Origin: Meghimatium bilineatum
Lineage: Eukaryota > Mollusca > Gastropoda > Stylommatophora > Philomycidae
Assembly: GCA_034231615.1 (NCBI GenBank)
Contig: CM067311.1
Coordinates: 16,301,199 to 16,365,198, forward strand
Length of the DNA stretch: 64,000 nucleotides
Direction: 5' to 3'
How positions within the stretch are numbered: the stretch's first letter is position 1; every line of letters starts with the position of its first letter. Below are positions 1-9,987 of this stretch, in pieces. The notes under the pieces are model-generated. The model saw only the letters and a program-made list of their open reading frames with translations, ran no database searches and was not told where the DNA came from. The translations under genes and the position numbers were made by a program.

Positions 1-340
1 ATGATGTAATCTAGAATTGGTAGTACGTCGACTTCCCCCACGAGAGTTCAATTCTTATTGTACACGAGTAACGTTAGGTAATGTGTAAATCCTTCTGATT
101 GTGACTGTGGAACGTGCATAATTAGTGTACCTGCCTAGATGTCGTCGCAAACCGTGGCTAAAGACGGTACTACAGGCCTTCTAGCTGCATTTATTTAGAC
201 CCTATTCGGTATGTTTTTTTATTATTGTTGGGATTTGTGATTGGTTGCTATTTACATACTTGGAGCCGCATGATATAAGTAGTCAATGGCAACAAATAGA
301 TGTCACGCAAATCGGAAACTAGTTTATGTTTACGATTTAG
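1..340. other. Unassigned AT-rich sequence with a small repeat remnant
   Basis: No coding region is recognisable. Positions about 215-282 resemble the stretches at 2448-2550 and 60275-60365 (shared words such as CTATTTA.ATAC and GTCGCAT or CCGCAT), so this is probably a decayed copy of the small snap-back repeat described there. The rest shows nothing I can name. Confidence 0.35.
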
Positions 341-571
341 TTGAAGCAGGAAATATCCCCGGTGCTCTTAAATATGCTTAGAAGCTCAGACTTGTATGAG
401 GTGTTCAGGATGTCGGTGAATGATGACTCGGCTAAGAGGGAGATTGAGCCTGAGCTCAATTGTACTGAAGGTGTTTCCTTTAGCGAAACCATTCTCAAAG
501 ATGACAAAAAAGTTGAGTATCTGAGGAACAAGCACACTGCGTCTAATTGCGCGAGACAAGTTCACTTTTAG
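341..571 (+). other. Unrecognised 76-codon open frame, protein-like composition
   Basis: The frame opens at ATG 341 and closes at TAG 569-571. Its composition is mixed and hydrophilic, with no tandem repetition, unlike most open frames in the window. An AG preceded by a T-rich stretch lies just upstream (around 330-340), so it could be part of an exon, but no donor site or partner exon was identified. I do not recognise the protein. It may be chance, a remnant of an unidentified transposase, or a short terminal exon. Confidence 0.15.
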
Positions 572-599
572 CGGAACATCTCTTGCGAGATAGACGTCG

Positions 600-937
600 T
601 TCACTCAAACTTAAATACCTGATTACAGCCTCCTCGGAGACAAGTCACACAGGGACATGTTTTGGTCTATTAAGTCTTCGGGCACAGTGGGTGATAAATC
701 GTCATGCCGCAGAGTCGCTACACATCCATCACCTGGCGACAGAAAGGAAGGCTGTCACAGACTATGGAAGCTTAGCCTAATCACAAGTATGCCGAAAAGG
801 GATATGCTGGGATGGAAGGGGCAAAGTAACGCATCTCTGTGTGAAACCTGCAGCAGAAAGTGATTCACGCTTCCCGGCAGAAATCACACGAACTCTAGTA
901 TTGGTTATCAGAGAACGAACACAGAAGAAGAAGAAAT
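600..937 (+). mobile_element. GAA-tailed short retroelement, family D copy 1
   Basis: The 3' part (about 838-937) ends in GAACACAGAAGAAGAAGAA. It shares a block at 868-893 (CACGCTTCCCGGCAGAAATC and following bases) with the copy at 52189-52214, which has the same kind of tail. The GAA tail matches the tails of families A and B and of the RNase H LINE, although the body is unrelated to A or B. The 5' limit is unknown, and bases from about 600 may or may not belong to the element. Confidence 0.45.
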
Positions 938-982
938 GTACCTGCCTAGTCATGCTTGATTTGCGTTCAATGTATACCGACC

Positions 983-1190
983 TGTCCTTGTGGGAATGAT
1001 GAATATAGATGTATAGTTCAACCTCCACATTACATGTCCCTGGGGGATGATGAATATAGCTGTATAGTTCAACCTCCCCATTACATGTCCCTGGGGGATG
1101 ATGAATATAGCTGTATAGTTCAACCTCCCCATTACATGTCCCTGGGGGATGATGAATGTTGCTCTATAGTTCAACCTCCCCATCATACAA
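983..1190. repeat. Minisatellite, 51-bp unit, about 4 copies
   Basis: The phrase GTATAGTTCAACCTCC recurs at 1011, 1062, 1113 and about 1164, a strict 51-bp period. The unit includes CATGTCCCTGGGGGATGATG. The first and last units are diverged. Because 51 is a multiple of 3, open frames run through the array on both strands. These are not genes. Confidence 0.95.
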
Positions 1191-1362
1191 AAGGATTATG
1201 ATGACCTTGTGCGCCCCTAAAGAGGGCCAGGAATCAAGACAGTGTACTAATGTTCCTCCAGGGCCGTAGAGCAGAAACCATAGCTTTCAATTTCTGTCTA
1301 TGTGATGCCAGATCTTTCAATTGTTACGTGTTGTTTAGTTTCATTGACATGCCGTCTCTATT

Positions 1363-2040
1363 AACTGATGATGATGATGTTCGTCCGTCGTGATCGACGA
1401 TGACCAAAAACTCAACCATAATAATAATAACAATAAATAATAAAATAATAAAGTTAATAGTGCGTTTTTAAATGACTAGCAAGTCCAATGCGCGCACAAA
1501 ATGTTCTTTTACAGAATTGACAACAATAGAAGGTATCTGTGTGAGGTTGAGATGTTTTTTCTTTTCTACGTGTCCGCTTCTGTCTTGCAGTTTCTTGTCT
1601 GAATTCTTCTGCCGCTAGTGCTCCCGTTCTAATGCTGTAACGCCATGCTGTTCTATCCTGAGCGAGGCTCTCCCAAGCGCCTACGTCAATGTTAAGATGT
1701 TTCAAGGATGACTTGAGCGTGTCTTTGAAACGCTTTTTCTGTCCACCAGCTTTTCGAAATCCTGCCTTGAGTTCTCCATAATATATTTGTTTTGGCAAAC
1801 GCGAGTTCTCCATACGCACAAGATGGCCTGCCCAGCGTGCCTGCGCCTTCATAAGTATTGTGTGGATGCTTATTGAGGTTGATTTTTCCAAGACCTCGTA
1901 GTCTGGTACTTTGTCCCACCAATGGATGTTTAGTAATTTACGTAGGCAGGTAAGATGGAAATGATTTAACTTTCTTGCATGTCTAGCATACACTGTCCAC
2001 GTTTCGCAGGCGTATAGTAAGGTTGGTATAACAGCAGCAG
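1363..2040 (-). pseudogene. LINE 3' remnant: reverse-transcriptase C-terminal region ending in a C2H2 zinc finger
   Basis: On the minus strand the translation runs from an RT tail motif (LLYACETWTV, about 2030-1990) through LNHFHLTCLRKLLNI, ARWAGHLVRM and GGQKKRFKDTLK to a C-terminal C-x2-C finger (CCQFCKRTFCARIGLASHLKTH type, two Cys and two His) ending near 1455. These are hallmarks of the C-terminal end of an animal non-LTR retrotransposon ORF2. About 190 codons remain open, with no obvious frameshift in that stretch. The 3' UTR continues to a (GATGAT)n tract at 1363-1378 (ATCATC on the element strand), a simple-repeat LINE tail. The endonuclease and catalytic RT domains are missing, so this is a dead 5'-truncated copy. 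The clade is uncertain. Confidence 0.8.
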
Positions 2041-2447
2041 TAAATAAATGGGTTGAGAAATGACTAGCGCTGAAGTTGGTTTAAATGGACTAAAATCATT
2101 CAACTTTGTGACCATTAATAATATGCGACCAACTGGCTCATTGTGAATCATCCATCCAAATTGACGCAATTAACTTATCCCAAGTTTTTCATTGTTCACT
2201 TTGTGTATACTTTGTATCGGCAGCAAATGAAAACACTGGAAACGTTACTTGCATCATTATTGAAGGCTGGTTCACAATAAGCCAGTAAGACTTATATATT
2301 TAATTGTCACGCTGACATTGAAACCTCTTTCCTAGCTGATTTTCCCATTTTTGATCCCCAAAATCTAGAACAGAATATACGAAACAAATATGTGTTCGGC
2401 AGTAGAAGACTCCTGTACAGAAAATACACACGCCATTATACGTTACA

Positions 2448-2550
2448 TTTTTCTTTATTGGTGTAATTTTCGTTGGTCGCTATTTATATACTTGAAGTCG
2501 CATGTTAAAAATATCCACGGCCGACCAACGAAATTTACGAAAATAATAAC
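2448..2550. repeat. Small snap-back repeat (family F)
   Basis: Arms at 2464-2479 and 2522-2537 are reverse complements over 16 bases with one mismatch (core TTTCGTTGGTCG / CGACCAACGAAA), separated by a 42-base spacer. A related, more decayed copy lies at 60275-60365 and a trace at 215-282. This could be a miniature inverted-repeat element. No target duplication was seen. Confidence 0.5.
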
Positions 2551-2794
2551 AATTGGCCTATCGGGTCATCTGTACACGGGTCTGTTATACTTGAGCCAAG
2601 TAGTCTGTACACGGGTCTATTAGTTATACTTGAGCCAGGTTAAAGGTTTAAGGATGTGTTTCTTGTCTATTTCGATTGACTTCTGATTGCTTTCATGTTC
2701 ATTTCAACGAATGGTTGCGCTGTAATCCATGCTTTACAAACATCGATCAGTTCTTCAGTTCTCCCAAGCATTTGAACCATTCATGAAATAATTC

Positions 2795-2957
2795 TTCTTC
2801 TTCTTCTTCAGCGTTCATTCTCAAACTCCTGCTGGATCTCTATTGCAGTAGGACAATGACCCTATTAGATTTCCAGCAGGATATAGTCCAGAGAATGGAA
2901 ATGCGTTGTGTCGCCGTTTTTTTCCCGCAAATGGCCCGACACATCCGTCTTCGGCGG
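2795..2957 (-). mobile_element. GAA-tailed SINE family A, copy A1, with 12-bp target duplication
   Basis: The 163-bp insertion has its (GAA)n tail on the left, so the element reads on the minus strand. It is flanked by a perfect 12-bp duplication ATGAAATAATTC at 2783-2794 and 2958-2969. The body is the family A sequence shared with copies at 5948, 8066, 17001, 36622, 49648 and 50505. It contains no recognisable tRNA-type A or B box. The duplication and tail indicate target-primed reverse transcription by a LINE. Confidence 0.9.
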
Positions 2958-2994
2958 ATGAAATAATTCAATGCTGCAGTGCAGATGTCCCTGT

Positions 2995-3373
2995 ATATGA
3001 GGGACAATATACAAAAGATACAGGAGCACTATTTATATGAGGGACCACCCGTGTGTTGCCGTGGCCCGAAAGGGGAGCAAAGAATAGCAACACTGTTTAC
3101 CTTCCAAGCATTGTCGTAAAAGGCGACTAAGGAGGTTATGGGATGGAGTTGGCTGTCACATCCCATATAGGGTCAGTGCCCCAAAGCCATCCTGAAATCG
3201 GATGTGTCAGGTCGAAAGGCGCAGATATCGCAGCAATGCTGTAAACTAAGACACAACGCATTCCGTCCTCTGGACTACATCCTGCTAATCTGCAGGAGTT
3301 TGAGAACGAACGCAGAAGAAGAAGATATGGGGGACAATGTACAAAAGATACAAGAGCACTATTTATCCTTATT
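2995..3373. repeat. 40-bp tandem duplication split by a SINE
   Basis: A 40-bp sequence (TATGAGGGACAATATACAAA and following bases) is present at 2995-3034 and, with a few substitutions, at 3326-3366. The start of a second unit (TATGAGGGAC, 3036-3045) precedes SINE B1. The simplest reading is that B1 inserted into the second unit and duplicated about 10 bp of it. Confidence 0.7.
3046..3325 (+). mobile_element. GAA-tailed SINE family B, copy B1 (full length)
   Basis: This copy of about 280 bp starts with the family B head (CCCGTGTGTTGCC) and carries the core words GTAAAAGGCGACTAAGGAGG, CGGATGTGTCAGGTCGAAAG and ATCCTGCTAATCTGCAGGAG. It ends in CGCAGAAGAAGAAG. The flanks TATGAGGGAC (3036-3045) and TATGGGGGAC (3326-3335) look like a target duplication with one mismatch. 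No ORF and no clear pol III boxes are present. Confidence 0.88.
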
Positions 3374-3469
3374 CCTGCGAATACAAACAATATACGATAT
3401 GCATGGAATTTCTATTCTTCTGCTTGTTCTCCTTCACATGCAAAGTAGCGGGATGTAGAGAACTAAATG

Positions 3470-3615
3470 CGGTATATCATAGTTTACAGCTTTGCTGAGA
3501 TATTTGTACATGTCGACATGATATATCCGACATGAGCATGCCACCTGGGTCACTTTGACCCTATATGGGAATGGGATAGTCAACTCCACCCCATAACCTA
3601 GTTAGTCGCCTGTTA
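3470..3615 (-). mobile_element. SINE family B, partial decayed copy
   Basis: The minus-strand middle part of family B is recognisable by TTTACAGC..TGCTGAGATAT, a diverged ACATCCGAC..AGCATG, CCCTATATGGGA and the ACTCCACCCCATAACCT block. Both ends are eroded. Confidence 0.65.
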
Positions 3616-4029
3616 GTCGCGTCAAAAGCTGACGTCAGTAACACATTTTTATGTGCTAACTAATTAAATTGTTTGAATTGAAATACTTTTTATTGTTAAA
3701 AATCTGGAAATATGTAGTTTTTTTTGAAACTTTTGCTGCAAATTTATGATTTTTTAGGGATTGGGGGGGGGGGAGAGGATGAAATGGGAAAACAATTGTT
3801 GACACCATTAAGCAGGGGCAGCAGTGGTTTCTATGAATTCTTGCCAGTCTGTTGACAATTTGAGGGGGGAGGGGTGGTAAAGAACTGGCAAAAACTTGAA
3901 GAATTTCCTGGAAAACACCAAAGACTCATGTGATATTTTTAGAAGATATTTTCAGTTTGTATGTGAAGATTCTCTGAGAATTGTCCTTCAACTGAAATCT
4001 TTTCTATAACTCTACAGCTCCTGTTCGAT
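3616..4029. other. Unassigned non-coding stretch
   Basis: AT-rich sequence with short G-rich tracts (a G run near 3764-3777 and another at about 3861-3875). No ORF, repeat family or element end was recognised. Confidence 0.4.
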
Positions 4030-4375
4030 TCTTGCCCAGCATCAGAATTCATCAGAATTGACCGCCTCTAGTTCGAATTTACGTGATCTACAAGTTCTTG
4101 CAATCATCAGAATTCCTCAGGCATGACCGCCTCTAGTTAGTTTCGAATTTATGTGACCTACAAGTTCTTGCAATCATCAGAATTCCTCAGGCATGACCGC
4201 CTCTAGTTAGTTTCGAATTTATGTGACCTACAAGTTCTTGCAATCATCAGAATTCATCAGACATGACCGCCTCTAGTTAGTTTCGAATTTATGTGACCTA
4301 CAAGTTCTTGCAATCATCAGAATTCATCAGACATGACCGCCTCTAGTTAGTTTCGAATTTATGTGACCTATAAGT
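4030..4375. repeat. Minisatellite, 70-bp unit, about 4.7 copies
   Basis: AATCATCAGAATTC recurs at 4102, 4172, 4242 and 4312, an exact 70-bp spacing. Units contain CATGACCGCCTCTAGTTAG and TTATGTGACCTACAAGTTC. Neighbouring units differ by only a few bases, so expansion was recent. The first unit (from about 4035) is shortened. Confidence 0.95.
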
Positions 4376-4589
4376 TCAATAATATGTGTTGAATATATAA
4401 CATACAATATCTGGGTCACATAGAATGATAACAGAAATAGCTCTCAGACATGAGGCACTTTCATTGTATGCACAACCGGAAATAGCTAGACGTATGTGGG
4501 TGGCAGAATAAATATTGTCTTTGTTGTGTTCCCATACAATTTAATGATCTTACTAAAACGCTAAATAGGTCGCTAACAATCGTATCCTT

Positions 4590-4675
4590 GAATCTGTTGT
4601 AAGCTTGCTAGCATGTCATTCATTAATCTGTTGCAGGCTTGCTAGCATGTCATTCATTAATCTGTTCCGTACAGC
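4590..4675. repeat. Short tandem duplication, about 42 bp, two copies
   Basis: The phrase GCTTGCTAGCATGTCATTCA occurs twice in direct succession, each time between AATCTGTTG and TTAATCTGTT. Confidence 0.8.
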
Positions 4676-4739
4676 CTGAAAAACTTAGATGTCTGCAACG
4701 TTCGAGGTGTTCTACTGTCATATTGTGTCTTTAAAAGTG

Positions 4740-5200
4740 AGACATGACAGTTTTGTGTTGTCAAACTAGAGGTGACATGTCAGCTCGATCTTTTGAAACT
4801 AAAGGAGACATGTCACATAGATCTTCTAAAATTAGAGAAGATACGCCAGTTAGATTTTGTAAACTAGAAGAGACATCAATTCGTTTGTGTCAAACTAAAG
4901 GAGGCAAGTCTGATCTATTTTGTCAGACCATGTAAGGCATATCAACTTGATCTATGGAGACTATGTGAGGCATGTCAACTTGATCTAAAGAGACTATGTG
5001 AGGCATTTCAACATGATCTAATGAGACTATGTGAGGAATGTCAACTTGTTCAATGGAGACTATGTGAGGCATGTCAACTTGTTCAATGGAGACTATGTGA
5101 GGAATGTCAACTTGTTCAATGGTGACTATGTGAGGAATGTCAACTTGTTCAATGGAGACTATGTGAGGAATATCTATGTCATCTAAAGATACTGGATAAA
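4740..5200. repeat. Compound minisatellite, 33-bp family, diverged left part
   Basis: From about 4930 the unit is 33 bp (GAGACTATGTGAGGCATGTC plus AACTTGTTCAATG), repeated about 8 times with substitutions. From 4740 to 4930 are older and less regular units containing GACATGTCA.TTAGATC. The unit aligns base for base with the 33-bp unit of the array that follows (shared GTGAG and TTG positions), so the two are subfamilies of one array. Open frames here are repeat translations. Confidence 0.85.
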
Positions 5201-5239
5201 ACATAATTTTAATCTACGGAATTTTGGTGAGTCATGCCT

Positions 5240-5890
5240 ACTTTATTTAAGGAGATGAGGTAAGCATATCACCTTCAAGTTGATGATTATCCAAGACATG
5301 TCTACTTGATGTTTGAAAACTAGGTGAGATAAAACAGTTTGATGTTTGAAAACTTGGTGAGATAAAACAGTTTGATGTTTGAAAACTTGGTGAGATAAAA
5401 CAGTTTGATGTTTGAAAACTTGGTGAGATAAAACAGTTTGATGTTTGAAAACTTGGTGAGATATAACAGTTTGATGTTTGAAAACTAGGTGAGATAAAAC
5501 AGTTTGATGTTTGAAAACTTGGTGAGATATAACAGTTTGATGTTTGAAAACTTGGTGAGATAAAACAGTTTGATGTTTGAAAACTAGGTGAGATAAAACA
5601 GTTTGATGTTTGAAAACTTGGTGAGATATAACAGTTTGATGTTTGAAAACTTGGTGAGATATAACAGTTTGATGTATGAAAACTAGGTGAGATGTAACAG
5701 TGAGATGTTTGAAAACTATGTGAGATATAACCGTTTGATGTTTGACAACTTGGTGAAATATAACGGCCTAGTTTTTGAAAACTTTTTGAGATATAACAGC
5801 TTGTTGTTTGAAAACTTGTTGAGATATAACAGCTTGATTTTTGAAAACTTGGTGAGATATAACAGCTTGATGTTTGGAGACTAGGTCAAA
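5240..5890. repeat. Minisatellite, 33-bp unit, about 18 copies
   Basis: The unit GATGTTTGAAAACTTGGTGA followed by GATAAAACAGTTT recurs at exactly 33-bp spacing (for example 5341, 5374, 5407). The centre (5305-5680) is nearly homogeneous, with two variants (ACTAGG/ACTTGG and ATAAAAC/ATATAAC). Both edges decay, as expected where homogenisation is strongest in the middle. Confidence 0.96.
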
Positions 5891-5947
5891 CGTGTTTAAT
5901 TTGTGAAACCAGATGAAATTTGTGAACTTGGTGTTTGGAAGCTATAT

Positions 5948-6108
5948 TCTTCTTCTTCTTTAACTTTCATTCTCAAACTCCCGCTGGATCTCCCTTGCAG
6001 CAGGACCATTGTCCTACTAGATTTCCAGCTGGATGTAGTCCAGAGAATGGAAATGCGTTGTGTCGCCATTTTATTTGCGCCAATGGCCCACATATCCGTC
6101 TTCGGCGG
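5948..6108 (-). mobile_element. SINE family A, copy A2, inserted in the 33-bp array
   Basis: The 161-bp element reads on the minus strand and is flanked by a perfect 11-bp duplication GGAAGCTATAT at 5937-5947 and 6109-6119. The 33-bp array sequence continues on both sides, so the array existed before this insertion. Confidence 0.9.
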
Positions 6109-6285
6109 GGAAGCTATATGAAACATATCAACTTCATGTTTGCGAACTTAATGAAACATGCCTATCTGTTCTGGAGATGAACTTAATCTTTGGACCCTAT
6201 ATGAAATATATCAATTTGCTGTTTGGAGACTAAATGAAACATGTGAATTTAATGCGAACTTGGAGACATCTATTCTCGAAGATGA
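6109..6285. repeat. Decayed right edge of the 33-bp array
   Basis: Motifs such as ATGAAACATATCAACTT and TTTGGAGACTAAATGAAAC are spaced by about 33 bp and match the array unit with many substitutions. This is the continuation of the 4740-5890 array beyond SINE A2. Confidence 0.65.
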
Positions 6286-6309
6286 CAAGTTGATTCAACA
6301 CATCTTGAT

Positions 6310-6490
6310 AATGTGCACTCAGTGCAGCAAAACTGGAATCCAATAGGCGAAACTTGTAACAAGTGAATGAAGTTATGATAATCACTGGAATTACATGACA
6401 AACACACATCGACGTTTCAACCGAAAAGCTTCTATCAAAAATATATTCACAACAAAAAAACGACGAGTAATAACGGCACATCCTGCACAG
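6310..6490 (-). mobile_element. Penelope-like terminal fragment with hammerhead-like motif
   Basis: The stretch GCAAAACTGGAATCCAATAG (6327-6346) also occurs, slightly changed, before the insertion at 12661-13117. The minus strand at 6410-6443 reads TTGATAGA, short hairpin, GGTTGAAACG, the skeleton of a hammerhead ribozyme (CUGAUGA, stem II, GAAA). Penelope-like elements are known to carry hammerhead motifs in their terminal repeats. Core bases deviate, so it is probably inactive. No protein-coding part is left. Confidence 0.45.
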
Positions 6491-6610
6491 TTGTTGATTC
6501 TAAGACACAATTTCTTTCACTTCATTAAGATAAATTCTGTTAACATTGCTGATACCTTCTAATAAATGAGACTATCATATACTGATACACTAGATGGTTC
6601 CAATCTTCAT

Positions 6611-6860
6611 TGTGTTACTGAGCGAAAGGGAAGCAACGCAAAGTAACACTGTTACCTGTCATGTATGTCGCAGGAGGCGACAAAGATATTTTTACAGTGG
6701 GCGACTTTAAGATAGAGTGGACGACTTCAAGTGACACAGAAGCCTTTTAAGATAGAATCAGACGGAAAGGCTGCGACATTCAGCCAAATTATAAACCAGC
6801 AAACAACGCATTCCGTTTTCTGGACTACATCATGTAGGAGTTTGAGAACGAGCGAAGAAG
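6611..6860 (+). mobile_element. SINE family B, old diverged copy
   Basis: Recognised by GCGAAAGGGAAGCAACGCAA, GTCGCAGGAGGCGACAAAG, AACGCATTCCGTTTTCTGGA and the end GAGAACGAGCGAAGAAG. A short internal duplication of the GGCGACTTTAAGATAGA type lies around 6700-6750. No clear target duplication was seen. Confidence 0.75.
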
Positions 6861-6889
6861 ATCAAAAGTGAAAACGTATTATGAGTTTC

Positions 6890-7010
6890 TACGAATTACT
6901 GAAAGCACACATAATACAAAAAAATAGACGTTTCGCCCAAAAAGCCTTTATTAAGAATATCACCCGACGAGTAAAATGTGCACTTCCTGTGAGAGCATCA
7001 CATCATAATT
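6890..7010 (-). mobile_element. Penelope-like fragment, second copy
   Basis: The minus-strand motif at 6925-6957 reads TTAATAAAGGCTTTTTGGGCGAAACG, of the same type as at 6410-6443. Both are followed on the plus strand by CGACGAGTAA and a GCAC.TCCTG word, so they are copies of one family. The core is decayed (TTAATAA in place of CTGATGA), while GAAAC is retained. Confidence 0.4.
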
Positions 7011-7321
7011 AATGCAAGCATGTGGATGCCAGAAGCTATTAAATACAAATAGGTTATACGAAATCTTAAAAAGTGTAGACGAATCAAGACTAACGGGAGG
7101 TACACGTGATTCAACAAGGCATTTATACTTGGAAATAAGGAGTGCTAAGAACGAAGACACGTAGGATATTAAATTAACGGACATACCAATTGCGCAATTT
7201 AGCTACATAAAGTGCAGATTTATACAAAAAAACAACAGGTTACCTAACGTAGGTGACTAACTTCCTTGTCAAATTAATCTAACTTCACGTTCTCCATACC
7301 TCTCAGGTATGTTGATTATCC

Positions 7322-7358
<37 letters not shown>

Positions 7359-7487
7359 ATACTAGATATTAGGAACAACAATTGTACCCCAATTGATCCA
7401 TCACCTCATGTTGCTTGCTATACAAGAAATTAAACAAATCAATGTAAAGTGCTATAAGCAATTTTTGGAATACTTTCGGAATTAAGA
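7011..7487. repeat. Unassigned DNA with a (TA)n tract
   Basis: (TA)n lies at about 7326-7356. The rest of this interval shows no recognised family and no ORF worth reporting. Confidence 0.6.
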
Positions 7488-7925
7488 ATGTAACTGGGAT
7501 TTTAAGTGGGATTCCATTTCTAACTGGGATTCCTTTTCTAATTGGGATTCCATTTCTAACTGGGATTCCTTTTCTAACTGGGATTCCATTTCTAACCGGG
7601 ATTCTTTTTATAAATGGGATTCCAACTAGGATTCAATTTCTAACTGGGATTCCATTTCTAACCGGGATTCTTTTTCTAAATGGGACTCCAACTGGAATTT
7701 CATTTCTAACTGGGATTCCTTTTCTAACTGGGATTCCAACTGGGATTCCATTTCTAACCGGGATTCTTTTTCTAAATGGGATTCTAACTGAGATTCATTT
7801 TCTAACTGGGATTCCTTTTCTAGCTGGGATTCATTTTCTAACTGGGATTCCTTTTCTAACTGGGATTCCTTTTCTAACTGGGATTCATTTTCTAACTGGG
7901 ATTCATTTTCTAACTGGGATTTCCA
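7488..7925. repeat. Minisatellite, 17-bp unit, about 25 copies with higher-order variation
   Basis: The unit TTTCTAACTGGGATTCC is tandemly repeated. Variants (CCATTTC, CCTTTTC, CATTTTC, ACCGGGATTCTTTTTC, and an inserted CCAACTGGGATT) recur in blocks, which suggests that larger segments were also duplicated. Confidence 0.93.
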
Positions 7926-8065
7926 TGACCATGAATCATCCTTACAGTTCCCGCTAGTTTATAAGCTTGCATGTCTTGTGAAAGGAAAATGTTTGTTTAA
8001 TATCCTGAACTGCTAAGACCTTGCATCTAACTCTGTATTAGAAAATTCAGGTTGAACAACATTTT

Positions 8066-8216
8066 TTCCTCCGAAGACGGATTGCCGCAAATAAAATGGC
8101 GACACAACGCATTTCCATTCTCTGGAGTACATCTTTCTGGAAATCTAATAGGACTATGGTCCTGCTACAAGAGATATCCAGTGTGAGTTTGAGAATGAAC
8201 GCGAAAGAAGAAGAAC
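8066..8216 (+). mobile_element. SINE family A, copy A3
   Basis: Family A body from CCGAAGACGGAT to GAATGAACGCGAAAGAAGAAG. An 11-bp duplication AACAACATTTT is present at 8055-8065 and 8217-8227. An internal TGTGTCGGGCCATTGG stretch typical of other copies is shortened here. Confidence 0.87.
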
Positions 8217-8359
8217 AACAACATTTTAAGCTAGAATAAATTTCCTTATTGCTCGAAACGTCGTCTTATTGTGTATTTACTATGTTCTTTTAGTACTTGA
8301 TCAAATTTCATTACACCGCGTGTTCCATTTTCTCCTGTCACATTTTTTAATTACCATCT

Positions 8360-8505
8360 AAGACGGATGTATCTGGCCTTTGGCGCAAATAAAACAGCGA
8401 CACAACGCATTTCTATTCTCTGGACTACATTCTGCTGGAAATCTAGTATGCCTGTTGTTCATGTTGCAAGAAAGAACCAGCGGAAGTTCGAGAATTAACG
8501 TTGGT
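8360..8505 (+). mobile_element. SINE family A, copy A4 (diverged)
   Basis: Recognised by AAGACGGATGTATCTGGCC, CGACACAACGCATTTC and TGGACTACATTCTGCTGGAA. The tail has decayed to GAATTAACGTTGGTAAAGA. No target duplication is visible. Confidence 0.75.
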
Positions 8506-8810
8506 AAAGAGGATGTCTTAATCGCATTTCACCACATTTAAAACGTTTTTAAAGTAATTTTTACATAATTTAATAATCATAATGTTTTACAATAAATAAA
8601 TTTTAAGTACATTTTTTTTTACATAATCTTAAAATGTTATTAATTTTTTAACCAACAATTTTACCATAAACACTTGCAACCATCTGGCAATCATAATCAT
8701 GGAAACTGTAAACAATAACAAATTTCATTCTTCCGACCACACAGAATTTTGAAAAAGGAACGCAGTTGAAGGAAACAAATCAGTTCAATGAATGTTGCCG
8801 CTGTCGACAT
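8506..8810. other. Unassigned AT-rich stretch
   Basis: Long A- and T-rich runs. No repeat family or ORF was recognised. Confidence 0.4.
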
Positions 8811-9050
8811 GTTATCAACACCAAAAAGGAGAGTAAAAAATAGTAATACTGTTTACTTTCTATATATGTCGTCAGAGGCGACTAGTGAGGTTTTTTTTGG
8901 GTGGAGTTGACTGTCACATTTCATATGATGTAAAATTTACTCAGAAGCCATACTGAAGTCGGATGTGTCGGGCTGAATACGTAAACCATTCTATTCTCCA
9001 GATTACATCCTGTTAATTTACAGTTTGAAATAAACACAGAATGAAAGAAG
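8811..9050 (+). mobile_element. SINE family B, old diverged copy
   Basis: Recognised by AGAGTAAAAAATAGTAA, GTCAGAGGCGACTAGTGAGG, GAAGTCGGATGTGTCGGGC and GATTACATCCTGTTAAT. The tail has decayed to CACAGAATGAAAGAAG. Confidence 0.75.
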
Positions 9051-9418
9051 TAACTTGTGAAAACTATTATAAACTACACACGATATACACAGTCTAAAAA
9101 TGACATACCAAACACAGCACAAAATCCGCTTCAACAAGTGACTCTCCAGGGCGTCTGTTCAAAATGAAAATTGGAAAAATATGGAACAAAATCTTAATGA
9201 CAGCGATAAAGAAACTTGAAAATCGTTCAACTGTATATATAAATAGTTTATAAGCGGTAGTGATTTCAGGATTCACCCAGCAGGTGATGCATGAGTGATG
9301 TACAATGAATGGATTTTGGGACATTTTTCTTCGATGAATCTGATGTCTTGTCGTGCATTCACTTCATGTACAAATGTACAAATGTCTCATGCACTTTTTT
9401 TGCCACAATTTGTATTTT

Positions 9419-9577
9419 TAGTTTATGTTCGCTCTCATATTCACGCATGTTACTATATAGTTTATGTTCGCTCTCATATTCACGCATGTTACTATATAGT
9501 TTATGTTCGCTCTCATATTCACGCATGTTACTATATAGTTTATGTTCGCTCTCATATTCACGCATGTTACTATATAG
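9419..9577. repeat. Minisatellite, 39-bp unit, 4 copies
   Basis: AGTTTATGTTCGCTCTCATA recurs at 9420, 9459, 9498 and 9537. The copies are identical over the units I compared, so expansion was recent. The 13-residue repeats seen in every frame are only its translation. The array abuts a SINE B fragment on the right. Confidence 0.96.
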
Positions 9578-9712
9578 GATGTAGTCTGGAGACATAATGC
9601 GTTGTGTCATAGTTTACATCTTAACTCCGAGGTTTGCGTATTTCGACCCGACACATCCAATTTGAGAATGGATTAATCGGTAGATGTACCCTCTATGACA
9701 TATGGCAGCCAA
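9575..9712 (-). mobile_element. SINE family B, partial copy abutting a minisatellite
   Basis: The minus-strand family B 3' half begins abruptly at GGATGTAGTCTGGAGA right after the 39-bp array. The GAA tail and the sequence up to AGATTAGCA are missing, so the array seems to have replaced the tail end. Confidence 0.7.
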
Positions 9713-9791
9713 CTATACACTAAAACATATCTTGTGTCTTTGTCACTTGTGTATGAAAGAATAATGAATAATTTTTAGGATTTTTGTAAAA

Positions 9792-9945
9792 CTGTCCAGC
9801 TTGTGTAATTATACCCAGCATCCATAATTGAATGATTGCCCAGCCTGTGTTATTACACTCAACAGCCATCACTGTAAAACTGTCCAGCTTGTATCATTGC
9901 ACCCAAGAGCCACCACTGAAGGAATGACGAGCTTGTGTTATTGTA
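9792..9945. repeat. Diverged tandem repeat, about 48-bp unit, 3 copies
   Basis: The words GTCCAGCTTGTGT, TTGCCCAGCCTGTGTTATT and GTCCAGCTTGTATCATTGCA are spaced by about 48-50 bp and followed by ACCCA.GAGCCA.CA. The copies are too diverged for an exact period. Confidence 0.65.
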
Positions 9946-9987
9946 TATTTCAGCAGTTCACTGTACTCATTTCCCACCGCCAACTAT

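Noticed and set aside
9295..9610. Three overlapping ORFs of 83-100 codons on both strands
   Set aside because: They depend on four identical 39-bp repeats; no flanking coding evidence.
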